Assembly: GCF_030253575.1 (NCBI RefSeq)
Contig: NC_080561.1
Coordinates: 35,053,564-35,117,563, forward strand
Direction of reading: 5' to 3'
Length of the DNA: 64,000 nt
Source of the DNA: Rhododendron vialii
Lineage: Eukaryota > Streptophyta > Magnoliopsida > Ericales > Ericaceae
The position numbers and the translations under genes were made by a program. This document shows positions 18,201 to 25,198 of this stretch, in pieces. Every line of letters begins with the position of its first letter. The stretch's first letter is position 1. The notes beneath the pieces were generated by a model. The model saw only the letters and a program-made list of their open reading frames with translations, did no database searches and was not told the DNA's origin.

Positions 18201-18457
18201 ATTATATCAATCGGTCTAAAATGCGTTGACACGTGTAACATTCTGACCCAATCGATTATAATATACTAAATACTAAATTATGGTGTAAACACCCACTCAC
18301 CACCCTCTCTGTCTCCACCGCCGTCAGACTTGGTCGAAAAAATTCGAGAACTAACAGAAACCTTTGGATTCATGGACTTGGTTTCCTTTCTCAATGTGTT
18401 GGCGCTTGGAGCAGCAGAAATTTGGGATATAACACGCTGCAAAATTCGCGTATTCAT
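3232..18457 (-). CDS. Putative mitochondrial protein gene split by an LTR retrotransposon
   Basis: I do not recognise the family. On the minus strand an ATG at 18457 opens a presequence-like N-terminus: Arg/Ser-rich (MNTRILQRVISQISAAPS), with SSRIFSTKS, a plausible Arg-x-Phe cleavage site. Two more exons follow at 3588-3506 (DKLFQQGPSTIRVAKPDNG) and 3393-3232 (EEDMIDPNENLIAEARMNT, stop TGA), with GT-AG borders and matching phase. The Ty3 element at 4757-18291 lies inside this gene. There are two in-frame models. (i) Exon 1 ends at 18301, before the strong donor G|GTGAGT, so the insertion is in the intron 4 bp past the exon (133 aa). (ii) The exon once continued across the target site into 4756-4518, ending at AAG|GTTTGT (214 aa); that flank is open in the same frame. 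A non-coding first exon probably ends at 18875. Confidence 0.5.
3958..4432. mobile_element. Stowaway-type MITE interrupted by another AT-rich insert
   Basis: The right end reads GAACGGAGGGAG followed by TA (4433-4434), and the left end begins after TA (3956-3957). The inner parts next to both ends match, in reverse complement, the Stowaway at 32411-32669. The middle (about 4030-4260) has no match there and is rich in 'ccaatcattat' repeats, so a second sequence seems nested inside. It lies in an intron of the minus-strand gene 3232-18457. Confidence 0.55.
4757..5457 (-). repeat. 3' LTR of the Ty3 element
   Basis: 701 bp, identical by eye to 17591-18291 except at 5300 (T here, C at 18134). It holds a minus-strand TATAAATA at 5083-5090 and one G-box-like GACACGTGT near the right end. 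The second G-box-like site is broken here by the single difference. Confidence 0.95.
5459..5471 (-). promoter_or_regulatory. Polypurine tract of the Ty3 element
   Basis: Directly inside the 3' LTR, the minus strand reads AATAGGGGGGCAT just before the LTR's TGTTTACACC. This is the expected position and composition of the plus-strand DNA synthesis primer of an LTR element. Confidence 0.7.
5524..5530 (+). promoter_or_regulatory. TATA box of the antisense PMD gene
   Basis: TATATAA (in ACCTATATAAGGCAG) lies 93 bp before the ATG at 5623 and about 65 bp inside the element from the 3' LTR edge. A start site near 5555-5565 would give a 5' leader of about 60-70 nt. It points away from the LTR, opposite to gag-pol. 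Confidence 0.6.
5623..9148 (+). CDS. Plant mobile domain (PMD) protein carried antisense in the Ty3 element
   Basis: Three exons in phase: 5623-7240, 7319-7623 and 7715-9148 (GT-AG borders; 7316 is an alternative acceptor), giving about 1118 aa. Residues ~100-480 form a plant mobile domain (aminotransferase-like) of the MAIN/MAIL1 class. The clearest signature is ~151-184, AAACFWSKSSNT followed by CGLLSPTVLDISHLTGLP. The middle (~540-900) is polar and probably disordered, with a basic stretch (NTRKRKAE). The end (~985-1115) is a coiled coil. Cellular PMD proteins act in the nucleus in gene expression and transposon silencing; related domains occur in transposons. It has its own TATA box, stops well before the pol gene, and is open throughout. 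Because it is antisense to the genomic RNA, its introns would survive retrotransposition. Its role for the element is unknown. Confidence 0.85.
9149..9736 (+). other. Spacer between the two antisense genes
   Basis: No coding region that I trust. It should hold the 3' UTR of the PMD gene and the promoter of the small gene at 9786. A TGACG-type motif (catgatgacgct, about 9529-9540; also actacgtcataatc just before it) could be bZIP sites, but this is only a pattern match. Confidence 0.35.
9737..9744 (+). promoter_or_regulatory. TATA box of the small antisense gene
   Basis: TATAAATA lies 49 bp before the ATG at 9786, which leaves a very short leader of about 15-20 nt. It is on the plus strand, as for the PMD gene. 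Confidence 0.55.
9786..10091 (+). CDS. Small coiled-coil protein carried antisense in the Ty3 element
   Basis: A 101-residue reading frame starts ATGGCTTCC and ends TAG. I do not recognise the family. After a Ser/Thr-rich start (MASNISSTPLSTQ) it has a helical part with heptad-like spacing (LATELSWALMEDQNECKRRI, then VEGMALRLEKMESALKLVV), about residues 22-68, and ends with GQWREWPKK. No signal peptide or membrane segment is visible. It sits between the PMD gene and the pol stop at 10317, in the opposite sense to pol, behind its own TATA box. The T-rich stretch 10110-10265 after it looks like a plant 3' UTR. It could be a partner for the element's Gag or for the PMD protein, but that is a guess. 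Confidence 0.6.
   Translation: MASNISSTPLSTQITPAHIKQLATELSWALMEDQNECKRRIQAIHDRVEGMALRLEKMESALKLVVANWDTIDYKSSPVDPADIRSSMAGTSGQWREWPKK
10317..13844 (-). CDS. Ty3/gypsy pol polyprotein (RT, RNase H, integrase)
   Basis: The frame opens upstream at 13862; the first ATG is at 13844, giving about 1175 aa. Order: reverse transcriptase (catalytic YIDD near 302, with VVMAFGLKNAGATYQ before it), first RNase H (~455-520), a second RNase H-like block (LSFDGSKTDNGVGAG and NNQAEYEALI, ~600-720), integrase zinc finger (H-H-C-C type, GCQQCQKH), then the D,D-35-E core with acidic residues in WAIDMIG, TVDQASIF and NGQVEST. The second catalytic Asp sits in DQASIF rather than the common DNG. No stop or frameshift is seen, so it may be active. 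Its ATG overlaps the gag-protease stop (ATGTTTAG) in the +1 frame, so pol is made by frameshifting or re-initiation. Confidence 0.95.
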   Translation of the reverse strand: MFRNLLNTGCEDLATVKATFKRLFSFLVDRKLQADEPISCNWAECVFDDSPLNMKELGLADLKPAPAKLDDDGAQVKDPTEEVNLGTPEDPKITYVNAALPIEIKEKFKYLLRKFKDCFAWSYDEMPGLDRSLVEHKIPIKENYVPFKQAPRRMKDDVLPQVKKEMERLFEAKFIRPVKYVEWVSNVVPVLKKNGKVRVCVDFRDLNTASPKDQYPMPVADLLVDATVGYQMLSFMDGNAGYNQIYIAEEDTHKTAFRCPGYIGTFEWVVMAFGLKNAGATYQRVMNLIFHDFLHKFLEVYIDDVVVKSNSVDEHLHHLEQTLERMRRYNLKMNPLKCAFGVTAGNFLGFLVHQKGIEIDKTKADAILKAQAPTNKEELQQFLGKINFLRRFIANLSGKTMAFSPLLKLKSEKDFRWEQEHQKAFDTLKQSLVTPPVLMPPINGKPLKLYISATHHSIASLLAQDNEQGREQSIYYLSRRLNDCESRYSCVEKICLALYFSAIKLRHYLLPARVMIISQTDIIKYILSRPILRGRQGKWILALVEYDFEYVPQKAVKGQALADFLAEHPNLPLEEDTFEVHLLELKPWQLSFDGSKTDNGVGAGVVLTSPKGEMFQFSFQLDESRILTNNQAEYEALIIGLEIAKNLNIRYLKVSGDSQLVIRQITGHYKCNHPLLSLQLEKVQCLVQNFDEICFQHILRLQNSEANQMAQTASGVKIPEGDTEKIIRIQKRYLPFSLEREKDRLDVFVIDISDDWMIPIKNYLLNPNEKVERTVKCRSINYVLLEQDLYRKTSDGLLLLCVDKDQSMRIMGEVHEGTCGAHQAGDKMRWLIKRHGYYWPNIRADCIQYAKGCQQCQKHGPIQRIPAHQLQSIVKPWPFRGWAIDMIGEIHPASSLQHQFVIVATDYFTKWTEAIPLKGVSQKQVIDFIEEYLLCRFGIPETITVDQASIFNGREVVQYAQKYGIQILNSTPYYAQANGQVESTNKIIKNTLAKVINDNPREWHDLLPRVLWAYRTSQRESTKVTPFELVYGHAAVLPVEINVQSLRVTRHYDPDLQYEEAMFLDIDGLEGKRLHALNQIQAQKKRVERAYNKRVKQKSFAVGDLVWKTILPIDSRKKKGKFGKWSPNWEGPFRIAQILRGGAYHLTSIEGVLHERTINGKYLKHYFPSMWESIS
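13837..17547 (-). CDS. Ty3/gypsy gag-protease polyprotein
   Basis: The first ATG is at 17547 (MAPATRKQGDRPAE), giving about 1236 aa. The N-terminal ~270 residues are Asn/Gln/Gly-rich and low in complexity. The capsid region follows (~300-470; AEQFLTRFKRLRNQC and RIAQDGLEFNFKKQF). A Cys/His cluster (YCKWHNSFRHNTNNC) stands in place of a simple CCHC knuckle, and an Arg/Gly-rich stretch (GPRGRGPYGRGWHQPR) may bind RNA. The aspartic protease is near 1050 with VLVDNGAVVNIL, so the usual D-T/S-G is D-N-G, as in some plant Ty3 groups. Then ~180 residues run to the overlap with pol. It forms the particle and cuts the polyproteins. No breaks are seen. Confidence 0.92.
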   Translation of the reverse strand: MAPATRKQGDRPAEPQNEGLESQTDVAHPEQRVPENSQGNGLSAPTNIQGLSRQLAQVLSNPEDEAAQELITLLRRVVTPPSVIDVDAHGVVHEQLQTGDLPRQSPQQVYTNPAFDSNMNVHSRPFVEATALRSTIKPTSFYQSVPSIYEVGNSSGNGQNHGLNSSQSPQAGFTGVRVMNNGQHIYNAAQTLPNHGSYTYHTMPVGPNNGNSGQYVHNVPNIGNGNGQNGPLAQPYVPNVLRAPDPMNINRAQILEVIQDVYGPGLRRVEKPMFRKPYPHWVDNVPLPRGYKLPELSLFSGTENQSTIEHVGRFCLQLGELGSDDVFKLKLFPHSLTKTAFTWFISLPANSIHTWQDMEEQFHAQYFRHEPEVSIADLAKLKQKPNETAEQFLTRFKRLRNQCHCNVPETEIVRIAQDGLEFNFKKQFNGSNFKDLFELSMRASQFEAILQEEELLRNTSLGTYYQDVEGDIEIDVAQVIGKTPIICDTLVKTEKPMNMPSSQPNRRGGQANYRQYSFDLAQADQIFDELLKQKFVTLSPGHIIPSDKDRKGKEYCKWHNSFRHNTNNCVTFRNCVQDLIQKGLLQYAKGDKDPMGIESNPFPKIEVNMVTAGLAKRLGSNVTKQKQGEEDHMQTEEESAKSHTSRFPNDYLCIRCGHEVQYGEAIIAEKDQRSAFSKSGLRFNTMGGNDLQIYVGAKLIYEGIDPGLFNRIESEHCYGPDDGPFLFRGHPVVPARPGVPSCQDLEAAGYQFPNQRRYPSQRGVGFRRDTGPRGRGPYGRGWHQPRMVMPPNNDHEEWSTLSHPKFPAEGWYTKVSSSQKRRLQRKFAARAYGDPWDHVFEPRERLEPSKVPNMVWTRDQGETSGPKQIIQKHGGQESSATDPPQSTAQLKGKKELKQSLKKKMEEFQKLMEADDDDDLFDEGSEQEDLIKDASPSPQRSATFGESLAAIQFGSVPINYQCNMILVLPKQFKAKPNQPMNLAGDVEDNTQSIVKIMDKEKHPQSQPINVETDKHGNSVVVLRTPDDASIRHLRPLYIKLHMNGQPISKVLVDNGAVVNILPARMLKVLNKTNDDLIPTEVTVGNFAGGCSPAKGVISLQLQIGNRKMNATFFVIDSSSNYNALLGRDWIHINSCVPSSLHQALIFLKQEEAAGMEVFWADRHPFKAETNNVEADLYNEHLWPTRIEDSEVRSNQVGVTESQFLKYIKEGFQELSKDFIRPNIISRPAKIDQQVFNV
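17572..17590 (-). promoter_or_regulatory. Primer-binding region of the Ty3 element
   Basis: On the minus strand, directly after the 5' LTR, the sequence is ATTTTGGCGCTAGAAGGAG. The TGG three bases in fits the complement of a tRNA 3' CCA end. I have not assigned the tRNA. Confidence 0.55.
17591..18291 (-). repeat. 5' LTR of the Ty3 element
   Basis: 701 bp. The minus-strand TATAAATA at 17917-17924 is the likely promoter of the genomic RNA. Two G-box-like ACACGTGT sites are present (18131-18138 and near 18229-18236). It ends against target duplication copy CCCAC (18292-18296). Confidence 0.95.
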
Positions 18458-18542
18458 AATTCTGCTATGCCACTAGATCCTGTGAACGTTATCATTGAAA
18501 ATTAGATTATGAGATCTCAGTGATAAATATAATTTGGGAGCA

Positions 18543-18785
18543 GAAGTGTTTTAGTGCTGAGACATGAAGATGAAAACTAAACCCATATAATGCTGTTGTG
18601 GTGGGGAAAAATGTAAATTCTGTATATCAGTTTGTAAGCTTGGCGAAGTTTAGTACATCCAAACTTTGGGTGAGGTGCAGAAGTGGTTTAGTGCTGAGAA
18701 TTGAAGGAAATGAAAACAAAAACTGAAAGTCACATAATGCTGCTGTGACGGGGAAACATGGAAATTTGTGTAAATCAGTTTGATT
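18543..18785. repeat. Imperfect tandem duplication, period ~135 bp
   Basis: Two copies start near 18543 and 18678. Both hold 'tttagtgctgaga', 'cataatgctg' (or 'tataatgctg') and a stretch ending 'atcagtttg'. They lie in the probable first intron (18480-18874) of the minus-strand gene. Confidence 0.6.
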
Positions 18786-18874
18786 AAAGTATCATATATA
18801 ATGCTCCGCTGAATCCACATTATCAGAAGCTTCAATCAGAAACCCTAATCTGTGAGAGAGAGAGAGAGACTCAC

Positions 18875-18930
18875 CCTGTGGTCGTCGACGGTTTGCATCG
18901 CGGTGGGTTTGCGCCAATCTTTATTTTCTT
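18875..18930 (-). other. Probable non-coding first exon of the 3232-18457 gene
   Basis: On the minus strand a GC-richer stretch ends in CACAGG|GTGAGT (donor 18874-18873), and an acceptor (TTCACAG) lies at 18481-18480, 23 bp before the start codon of the coding exon. A short upstream ATG (ATGCAAACCGTCG) runs into a stop just after the splice, so it would be a uORF. Confidence 0.4.
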
Positions 18931-19589
18931 CATTTTTTCTCTTCTAACCAAACTATAGGAGGGAAATTTTTTTAATTTTCCTTTCTTTTTCTTGAGTTCC
19001 AAACAGAGCCTAAATGTTTCTACTTTTTCTCAAGACAGGTAAAAGAAAATTTGTTTGGTACTGTAATTTGTTTACTACTACTATGATGGAACTATAATTG
19101 TGTTTACAAAGTTTCCATAAACTGTCGACTGTCAAAACAAATTGTTTTTAAACAAGATTGGCGCAATTGTTTCTCAGACCGGCGTAGAGATATGGATATT
19201 TTTTTGTAAGGTGCCAGAAGAAAACAGGCACAAGAAAATGTGACAGATGAAGTATAAGTGAAAAGAAATGAAAAGAAGAAAAAAAAATTAAAATTCCCTT
19301 TCTGCTGTATTCTCTTTACAACTCAAAAAGAATTTTTTTAAAAATTTCTTTTAGATTTTTCCTACTTCCAACATTTCTTTCTCTAGCTCTCTCCACTTAT
19401 TATCCATACTATTTTTTCAAAAAGCAATCCAAACATAGCAGCATTCATTTTTTCAAAAAGCAATCCAAACACAACAGAACTCATTGTTTGGTTTTGTTTT
19501 CATTATTTTCCATTTTCCTCTACAAGTTCCAAACACAGCCTTAACTTTGGGCCAGTGCCAATTTCTTTAAAAGGAAACTTTTAGAAAAT
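18931..19589. other. AT-rich intergenic stretch
   Basis: No gene seen. It holds a short direct repeat of 'tttttcaaaaagcaatccaa' near 19412 and 19448, probably a remnant of an AT-rich MITE. Confidence 0.4.
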
Positions 19590-19745
19590 GAAGGTAATTT
19601 CAAGCTCAAAAATCACTCACGTAAATAATTTTCTATCAATATGGATCTTGTTTGATAGATTTCATTGAGATCTTTTAACGGTGCAAAAAAAATTAAAAAA
19701 ATTATTTTTCATTTTCATTATATTTGAGCTTGAAATTACCTTTTT
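19590..19745. mobile_element. Small foldback MITE
   Basis: The ends are inverted: AAGGTAATTTCAAGCTCAAA near 19590-19610 and its complement TTTGAGCTTGAAATTACCTT near 19724-19743. The core contains 'atatggatcttgtttgatag', a motif also found in two other MITEs of this window. Confidence 0.6.
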
Positions 19746-19925
19746 ATTAAAAAACCTCCATTTTGAAAAAGCTTCTTTTTCAAAAGGCCAATTTAAAAAG
19801 AACGCGGAACGGACCGTTTGCTTTCTCTTCGAAAAACTTTTTTTAAAAAGAGGTTTAAAAAAGAAAGCGAACGGACCGAAACTTGCTCTGTCTCCCTCTC
19901 TCTCATCATTGGCACACCTGCACTG

Positions 19926-22414
19926 ATGTCTCTCCCGACGCCTACTGATCCATCATCAGTGCTCTTCACATGGAAGATTGAAAATTTTTCTAAGCTGAAG
20001 GCTGAGAAACTCTACTCACCAATCTTCTACTGCGGTGGATTCAAATGGTACATTGTCCTTTACTTTCTGTATCGTACTTGGTTTTGACCTCAATTCACCC
20101 ATAAATCTTACTCTTTGAATGTTGTGGGTGCAGGCGGCTAAATGCATATCCGAAGGGTTTGTCGGTGTATTTAGATATTCCCGATTCGGCGAAGTTGCCC
20201 CCCGGGTGGAGTAGATACGCCCGTTTCAGCATATCTTTGATCAATCAAATTCATACCCGAGCTACAAAACGCATAGGTAAGGTTTTATGGTGTTTCTTTG
20301 CTGATTAATCTGGATGTGCTACTATTATTGTGAAGTTTGTATGTGTTCTTTCATACATGTAGGCACAATTGCATATTTATGTCTTAAATGCACCTACTTG
20401 GTCTCATTTGTTAAATCAGTCAAGATTACCTTGTTGGACCATCTCCACTCCTTATTCAAATTTAAACTCAGTATCCAACCTGAGTAAGAAACACCAAAAA
20501 TGCAACTCCAACCCTTACCCAAACTCATATCAAATTAGAGTGTTACTCAAAATTTTCACCAAATTAGGTGACAACCAAACCTTTCACCAAATTCGCAATG
20601 GCTACTTTTTGGTGGAAGGCAGTGGTGGCTGGTTTTCCAGCAGTGGCGGTGGTGATCGACCCTGGTACTGCTGGTTGTCCCTAGTGGTGAAACCCTAGAT
20701 TGTGAAACTCATATTTCCGTCATGGGGATGATGCTCGTGGAAGAGATGAGATGTCTCCTTGCAGATTTGGAGAGATGAGCGGGCGGCGGTGACCGGGGGT
20801 TGGGGGGACGGTGGCTACTGGCGGTTAGGGTTTGAAATAAGAGTAAAGGGCTGGAGAAGCCCATATCAAATCAAACTTTTACTCAAATTTTCACTCAAAT
20901 CTGAGTAAAAAACCGGGTAAGGGCTGAAGATGCTCGTACGTAACCAAACGAAAGAAGAAAACGTTTTGATGCTTTTTAAGAATTCAAACCAAGCTTAGAA
21001 CAACTCGTTATGTTCATCGATAAACTTGTACCCTTAAAAAATCCAGTTGGTTGAGCTCAACTTGTGATTGGCTCAAATCTCAATATCTGGTTGCCTCATT
21101 TGCAGCCCTATCTATACGAGTGTATTGCATTAAAAAATTATTTACTAGGTAGAACTTCTGTATGATCATTGATACTGTATCCAATTATTCACTTTCAGAA
21201 GTAAATACGGCCATGTAACTCATGGGAAAATGCTGAATTGCTTCTTCCTAAAGATATTCGTCCCGATAATGGTATATGTTAACTGAAAAGAAGAGTTCCA
21301 ATGGTTTCGTATGACCAAAGTTGGGAAATTGTAATGTATCTAATTTCCAAGTTTTCTTGCTTTACAAATTCACTATTTGGATCAGCTCATGAAACCACTT
21401 AATTTTATTGAGTGACTTGTTAGTCAGCACCTCAAAATTTGTGTCTATATTGGTCCCTGTGACAAAATAAATAGGAAAAGACAATGCATTGGATCACTAT
21501 ATGCCTTTTGTTAATTTATTTGGTGTGGCAAAACTTGGTGATGATGTTTCCCTGCTGCCTTTGGTGCTAATGTTGATGCCTTCCAATCTGCAGACACAGA
21601 ACATAAGTTCAATGCAGGAGAAAGTAGTTGGGGTTTCCCTTCTTTCTTGCCTCTTGTAAAACTGAATGATCCGGAGGAAGGTTTTCTGGTGAATGATACT
21701 ATCGTACTTGAAGCCAGTATAACCATCCCCAATTCTCATGACTCAAAAAAGGAGACTGGTTTTGAACCAGAAAAGAAAAAAATAAAACAGGAGACTGGTG
21801 ACAATGGCTCAGGAAATGTAGAAGCTGACATTACTGGGGCTTCTCCTTCTCCTCAAAGTATGATCCAATCAATTTTGGGTTCCCAAATATCCTTTGCAGG
21901 CAAAGTCAGGTTTTTGTCATACTGGGTTTCTTCAGAGGCACTCCTGTTACTTGAAAAGATACACAGCCTTCACGAGGGTACTTTTCTTGAATTCTTGATG
22001 AAAGGTCAGGCTCTGCCAACTATGATACTTGAGTCGTTTGCTGCATTTGTTGCATCGATGTCATCCACTAAGGTGAATGAATTGAATGAGGAAGTGTTGC
22101 GACTAGCTGCCAATTCGATAGACGACTTTGAGCAAGTAGGGTTGGACTTGAGGTGGCTGAAGCAGAGGCTAGAGGAAGCAAAGGTGGTGAAAAAGCACTC
22201 GGAGTCGGTCAACACTGTTGAGTCTTGTACAAGTGCTTTGGAAGTGGCTCGAGCCACAGTTGAGTCTTGTACAAGTGCTTTGGAGGTGGCTCGAGCCAAG
22301 GTTCGGGAGCTCGAAGAAGGGCTTGCCAAAGCCAAGGCAGAACGAGAGGTGATGTCCAGGGAACTGCCCAAATCACTGGGAGAGAATGATGCTGTACTTA
22401 AGGATATCGTATAG
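19926..22414 (+). CDS. MATH and coiled-coil domain protein
   Basis: Three exons (19926-20047, 20134-20276, 21594-22414) join in phase with GT-AG introns to give 361 aa. Residues ~10-135 are a MATH/TRAF-like domain (FTWKIENFSKL, GGFKWRL, PPGWSRYARFSISLINQ, then SSWGFPSFLPLVKLNDPEEG). The splice positions fall at the same places in the MATH domain as in the UBP12-like gene at 38136 (within the W of GGxKW and after the strand-rich segment). A charged linker (~170-200) leads to a coiled coil (~250-355) with a 14-residue tandem repeat (VESCTSALEVARA). MATH domains bind partner peptides; these plant proteins lack the ubiquitin protease domain. The second intron is 1.3 kb and holds a MITE. No break is seen. 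Confidence 0.85.
20433..20935. mobile_element. Inverted-end DNA transposon fragment in intron 2
   Basis: The left part ('accatctccactccttattc', 'tcatatcaaat', 'ttactcaaaattttcac') is matched in reverse complement by the right part ('cccatatcaaatcaaa', 'aaatctgagtaaaaaacc', 'ggctgaagatgctc'). The middle (20600-20840) is GC-richer than its surroundings and could be captured DNA. Exact ends are uncertain. Confidence 0.45.
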
Positions 22415-22972
22415 ATAGCAGTCTGAAGGATCTTCAGTATTTCAACATGAATATGGTGAGTTATGGAGAGAAGAGGACCGAAGAAATCGAATGTAAAAAT
22501 CTGTAGTCTATTAATAGTAAGGTGAATCTGTTTATATCAACAGACATGATGACATTACTCTGGAAATCGGAACTTATGTTATTATGGTGTCTTCATCCAA
22601 TTGAAACGTTCAGCCGATTGTGGGTTGAGTGCGAATGCTTGTTGTGGTTGAACTTTTTTCTTGTTGATCAGTGTCGTGGTTGAACTTATCAATACACTTG
22701 CGATAAAAGAAGATAGGATGGTAAGCCAATGAACGTCATGAAAATACGAAATTACCCCTCATAGGATTACCCTGGTAGTTTGAGCGGAAAGATATGGTCG
22801 TCATTTCGCCTTGTTTGAAAGATTTAAAAGAATGTAGGATGGCTAGCCAAGCCACAATGTGAAATTACCAATTTGTCCTTGTAGTTTGTCAATGGTGGAG
22901 TTAAGATATGAGGGTATTTTAGGCATTTCAGTGTTAGGTCTTTTGATTAGTCAAAAAGAAAAGGAGGTGCAA
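22415..22972. other. 3' flank of the MATH/coiled-coil gene
   Basis: The first ~260 bp match the flanks at 335 and 33797. The rest is AT-rich with no gene seen. Confidence 0.4.
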
Positions 22973-23100
22973 AAAAAATCTCTCTTTTCCCTAATTTAAG
23001 GGATATTGTTTCTTATAGGTACAAAAAAAAATCTTTATTTTCCATAATTTAAGGGATATTGTTTTTAAGGAAAAAAAAAATCTTTTCCCTAATTTAAGGC
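22973..23100. repeat. Three-copy AT-rich tandem repeat
   Basis: About 2-3 units of ~55 bp carry 'ccctaatttaaggg' or 'ccataatttaaggg' followed by 'atattgttt', separated by A-runs. Confidence 0.55.
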
Positions 23101-23169
23101 AAGCCAAGCTACCATGTTAAAAGACAAAATTACCCTTGTAAATTTCGTCTTTCAAATATTTTTTAGATG

Positions 23170-23475
23170 TCTTGAGTTGGGATTATTTTAGGTCCTACTT
23201 TGCTTAGTCAAGAAGAAAAGGCTTTTCGATGGTATTTTAGATATTTTGGATCCTCCTTTGCTTAGTAAAAAAGAAAAGACTTTTTGGAGATATTTAAGGT
23301 CTTACTTTGCTTAGTCATGAAGAAAATATTTTTTTCGAGAGTATTTAAGGTCCTCCTTTGCTTAGTTAACAAGAAAAGGATTTCCGAAGGTATTTTAGGT
23401 CCCCTTTTGCTTAGTCAAGAAGAAAAGGCATTTCATAGGTATTTTAGGTCTCTCTTTGCTTTGTTAAGAAGAAAA
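23170..23475. repeat. Degenerate minisatellite, ~6 units of ~48-58 bp
   Basis: Units share 'tattttaggtcc', then 'tttgcttagt', then 'aagaagaaaagg'. An earlier single unit lies near 22913-22970. The repeat creates a chance reading frame (repeated LLCLV), which I do not call as a gene. A (CT)n run at 23523-23543 follows. Confidence 0.7.
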
Positions 23476-23543
23476 AGCTTTATACATCTTCTCAATCTAA
23501 CCATTAGAAAGAAAGAAAGAAATCTCTCTCTCTCTCTCTCTCG

Positions 23544-24479
23544 TTCCTCCTAGATCTCCCCCGATCTATCTCTCATCGATCCCTCTATAATTCAGATGAA
23601 TATAGACGCATCAATTTCTTAATTGTAGATTCTTACACACGAAGAAAGAAGCAACTACGTGGTCAGATTATCTTAGATTTCATAACCCTAGACTATGATT
23701 CTCTTAGAACTTCTTAAAATCATAAGTATTTTGAGTGGTCTTTTCTTTCTGGGGTTTTCTAATTGTTTTACTTTTATGGTTATGTTTTTTTCAACATCAA
23801 TACTTGATAGTTTATTGTGTGCTTTCAGCAAACTGAGCTCTAATTTTGTTCGATATTTTTGGAGAAAGGCTCTCTTGCGGCAAGGTTTTACAGTTATTTT
23901 CCAAAACACATGGACGAAAAAAGCCTCATTATTTTCACAGTTTTAGAATCTAATTCATGACATTATCTTGATTATTGTTGCTATTGTTTGAGAAAGAATT
24001 TATATTTTAATCTAAAGACCTATTTCTTTTATCTATGTTTATGCAATTTTTAATTTGTCCTGATAGGAATCAAAAACACTGTTCCTTATAATCCTTTTTT
24101 TTAACAAGGTTGATCTATTTGTGACTCTCTTCAGTTTTAGTACATATGTTGGATTAAATTACTTGCATGATCTATGAAATTACAATAGTCTTAATTAATT
24201 ATTTGAGTCTACAAAATTAAAAATATTTTGGTACTCCAAAATAGTGTTCTATATGTTATTTTTTCCGTACAAGAACTCCTTTTGTATTGCTTAAAAAATA
24301 CTATCTTTTTTTTTTTGTAAAAATGATATTTCATTCAATTACTTACTCTTACGACTTCTTTATTTTCATAACAATATCTTAATTTGAACTATCTTACATA
24401 CATGAACAATTAGTAGTTACACTAATGAGCACACAACAGCGTGCTTCGCGTGTGGAATTACACTAGTAGTCAGAAAAGT
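23544..24479. other. AT-rich intergenic DNA with possible Helitron 3' end
   Basis: No gene seen. Near 24430-24467 the sequence reads 'gcgtgcttcgcgtgtgg' and then 'aattacactagt', which resembles a short hairpin before CTAGT, as at many plant Helitron 3' ends. No 5' TC end was assigned. Confidence 0.3.
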
Positions 24480-25050
24480 AGCAAAATAGTTTAGGCGTCT
24501 AATTGAAGGTTTATTACGGAGTACTAAAATTTAGGTGTCTTTAAGACATTGAGGTCAAAGTTTGGAAGTATTCAGAACATTTTCCTTGTTATATCAGGTA
24601 AGTGAAAATAAATTGTCAATAAGACAATTATACCCTTATCGGTCTTTACTTCATGCAACAATTCTGAAAATCCAAACCACGCCCCTATGTCTTCATATTC
24701 TCATTACTACTGGTTTAACTTGTGAAGTGCAATGCAAGGTTAAACAAACTTGTAAAGAGAAGCAAACTAAAGCGTACAGGGATATATTTCACTAGTTTGC
24801 TCTTCTACTTCTGAAAGGAATATTCCAAAAGCCTGAATTGACTTTGTAATTACTTCCATAAGCTTAACTAGAGCTTCCGGCCATTAACTAGACTACAGGC
24901 TTGTATGCTCATATCTATCAATCAATAAATCTTAACACACAGATTAAGTTAGGAAATTTTGTTTAAAAAGAATGAAAATGGAAGTATGTTGATCAGTTAG
25001 AAGTGGGGTTTGCCATGTTCTAGCGTTGGCCTACGATGCGAAGGAGCAGG
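24480..25050. repeat. Segmental duplication, copy A
   Basis: Matches 36180-36900 along most of its length (for example 'agacaattatacccttatcg' against 'agacaattatacccttgtct', and 'ggatatatttcactag' in both). The copy here continues, after a ~3.7-kb insert, at 28770-28870. No gene seen. Confidence 0.7.
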
Positions 25051-25198
25051 CATGGTGGATGGTCAGGGCCGGCCGGCCCTGGGATAAGCCAAACAAGTCC
25101 CGGGCTTGGGCAATCCCCCACCACAGGGCAACCCCAAGAAAAAAAATTAACCACCAAGAATGTAATAAATACTTAAGTTAGCGCTATAACCAAAGTTA

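Larger units (their letters stand above)
4757..18291 (-). mobile_element. Full-length Ty3/gypsy LTR retrotransposon with two antisense genes
   Basis: The element is 13,535 bp. Two 701-bp LTRs (4757-5457 and 17591-18291) start TGTTTG and end AAACA, and are flanked by the 5-bp target duplication CCCAC (4752-4756, 18292-18296). The element reads on the minus strand: 5' LTR at right, primer-binding region, gag-protease, pol (RT, RNase H, a second RNase H-like domain, integrase), then about 4.8 kb of extra sequence, polypurine tract and 3' LTR. The extra region carries two plus-strand genes (5623-9148 and 9786-10091). The two RNase H-like blocks and antisense extra genes fit the Tat lineage as I know it; the lineage call is inference. 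All frames are open, so the element may be autonomous and is very young. Confidence 0.95.

Noticed and set aside
22006-22371. 121-codon minus-strand frames opposite the coiled-coil exons (also 33388-33753)
   Set aside because: Both mirror the repetitive coiled-coil coding sequence and are conserved only because the sense frame is.
23284-23553. 89-codon frame with repeated LLCLV-type segments
   Set aside because: It is produced by the minisatellite at 23170-23475 and a (CT)n run, with no start context or homologous protein.
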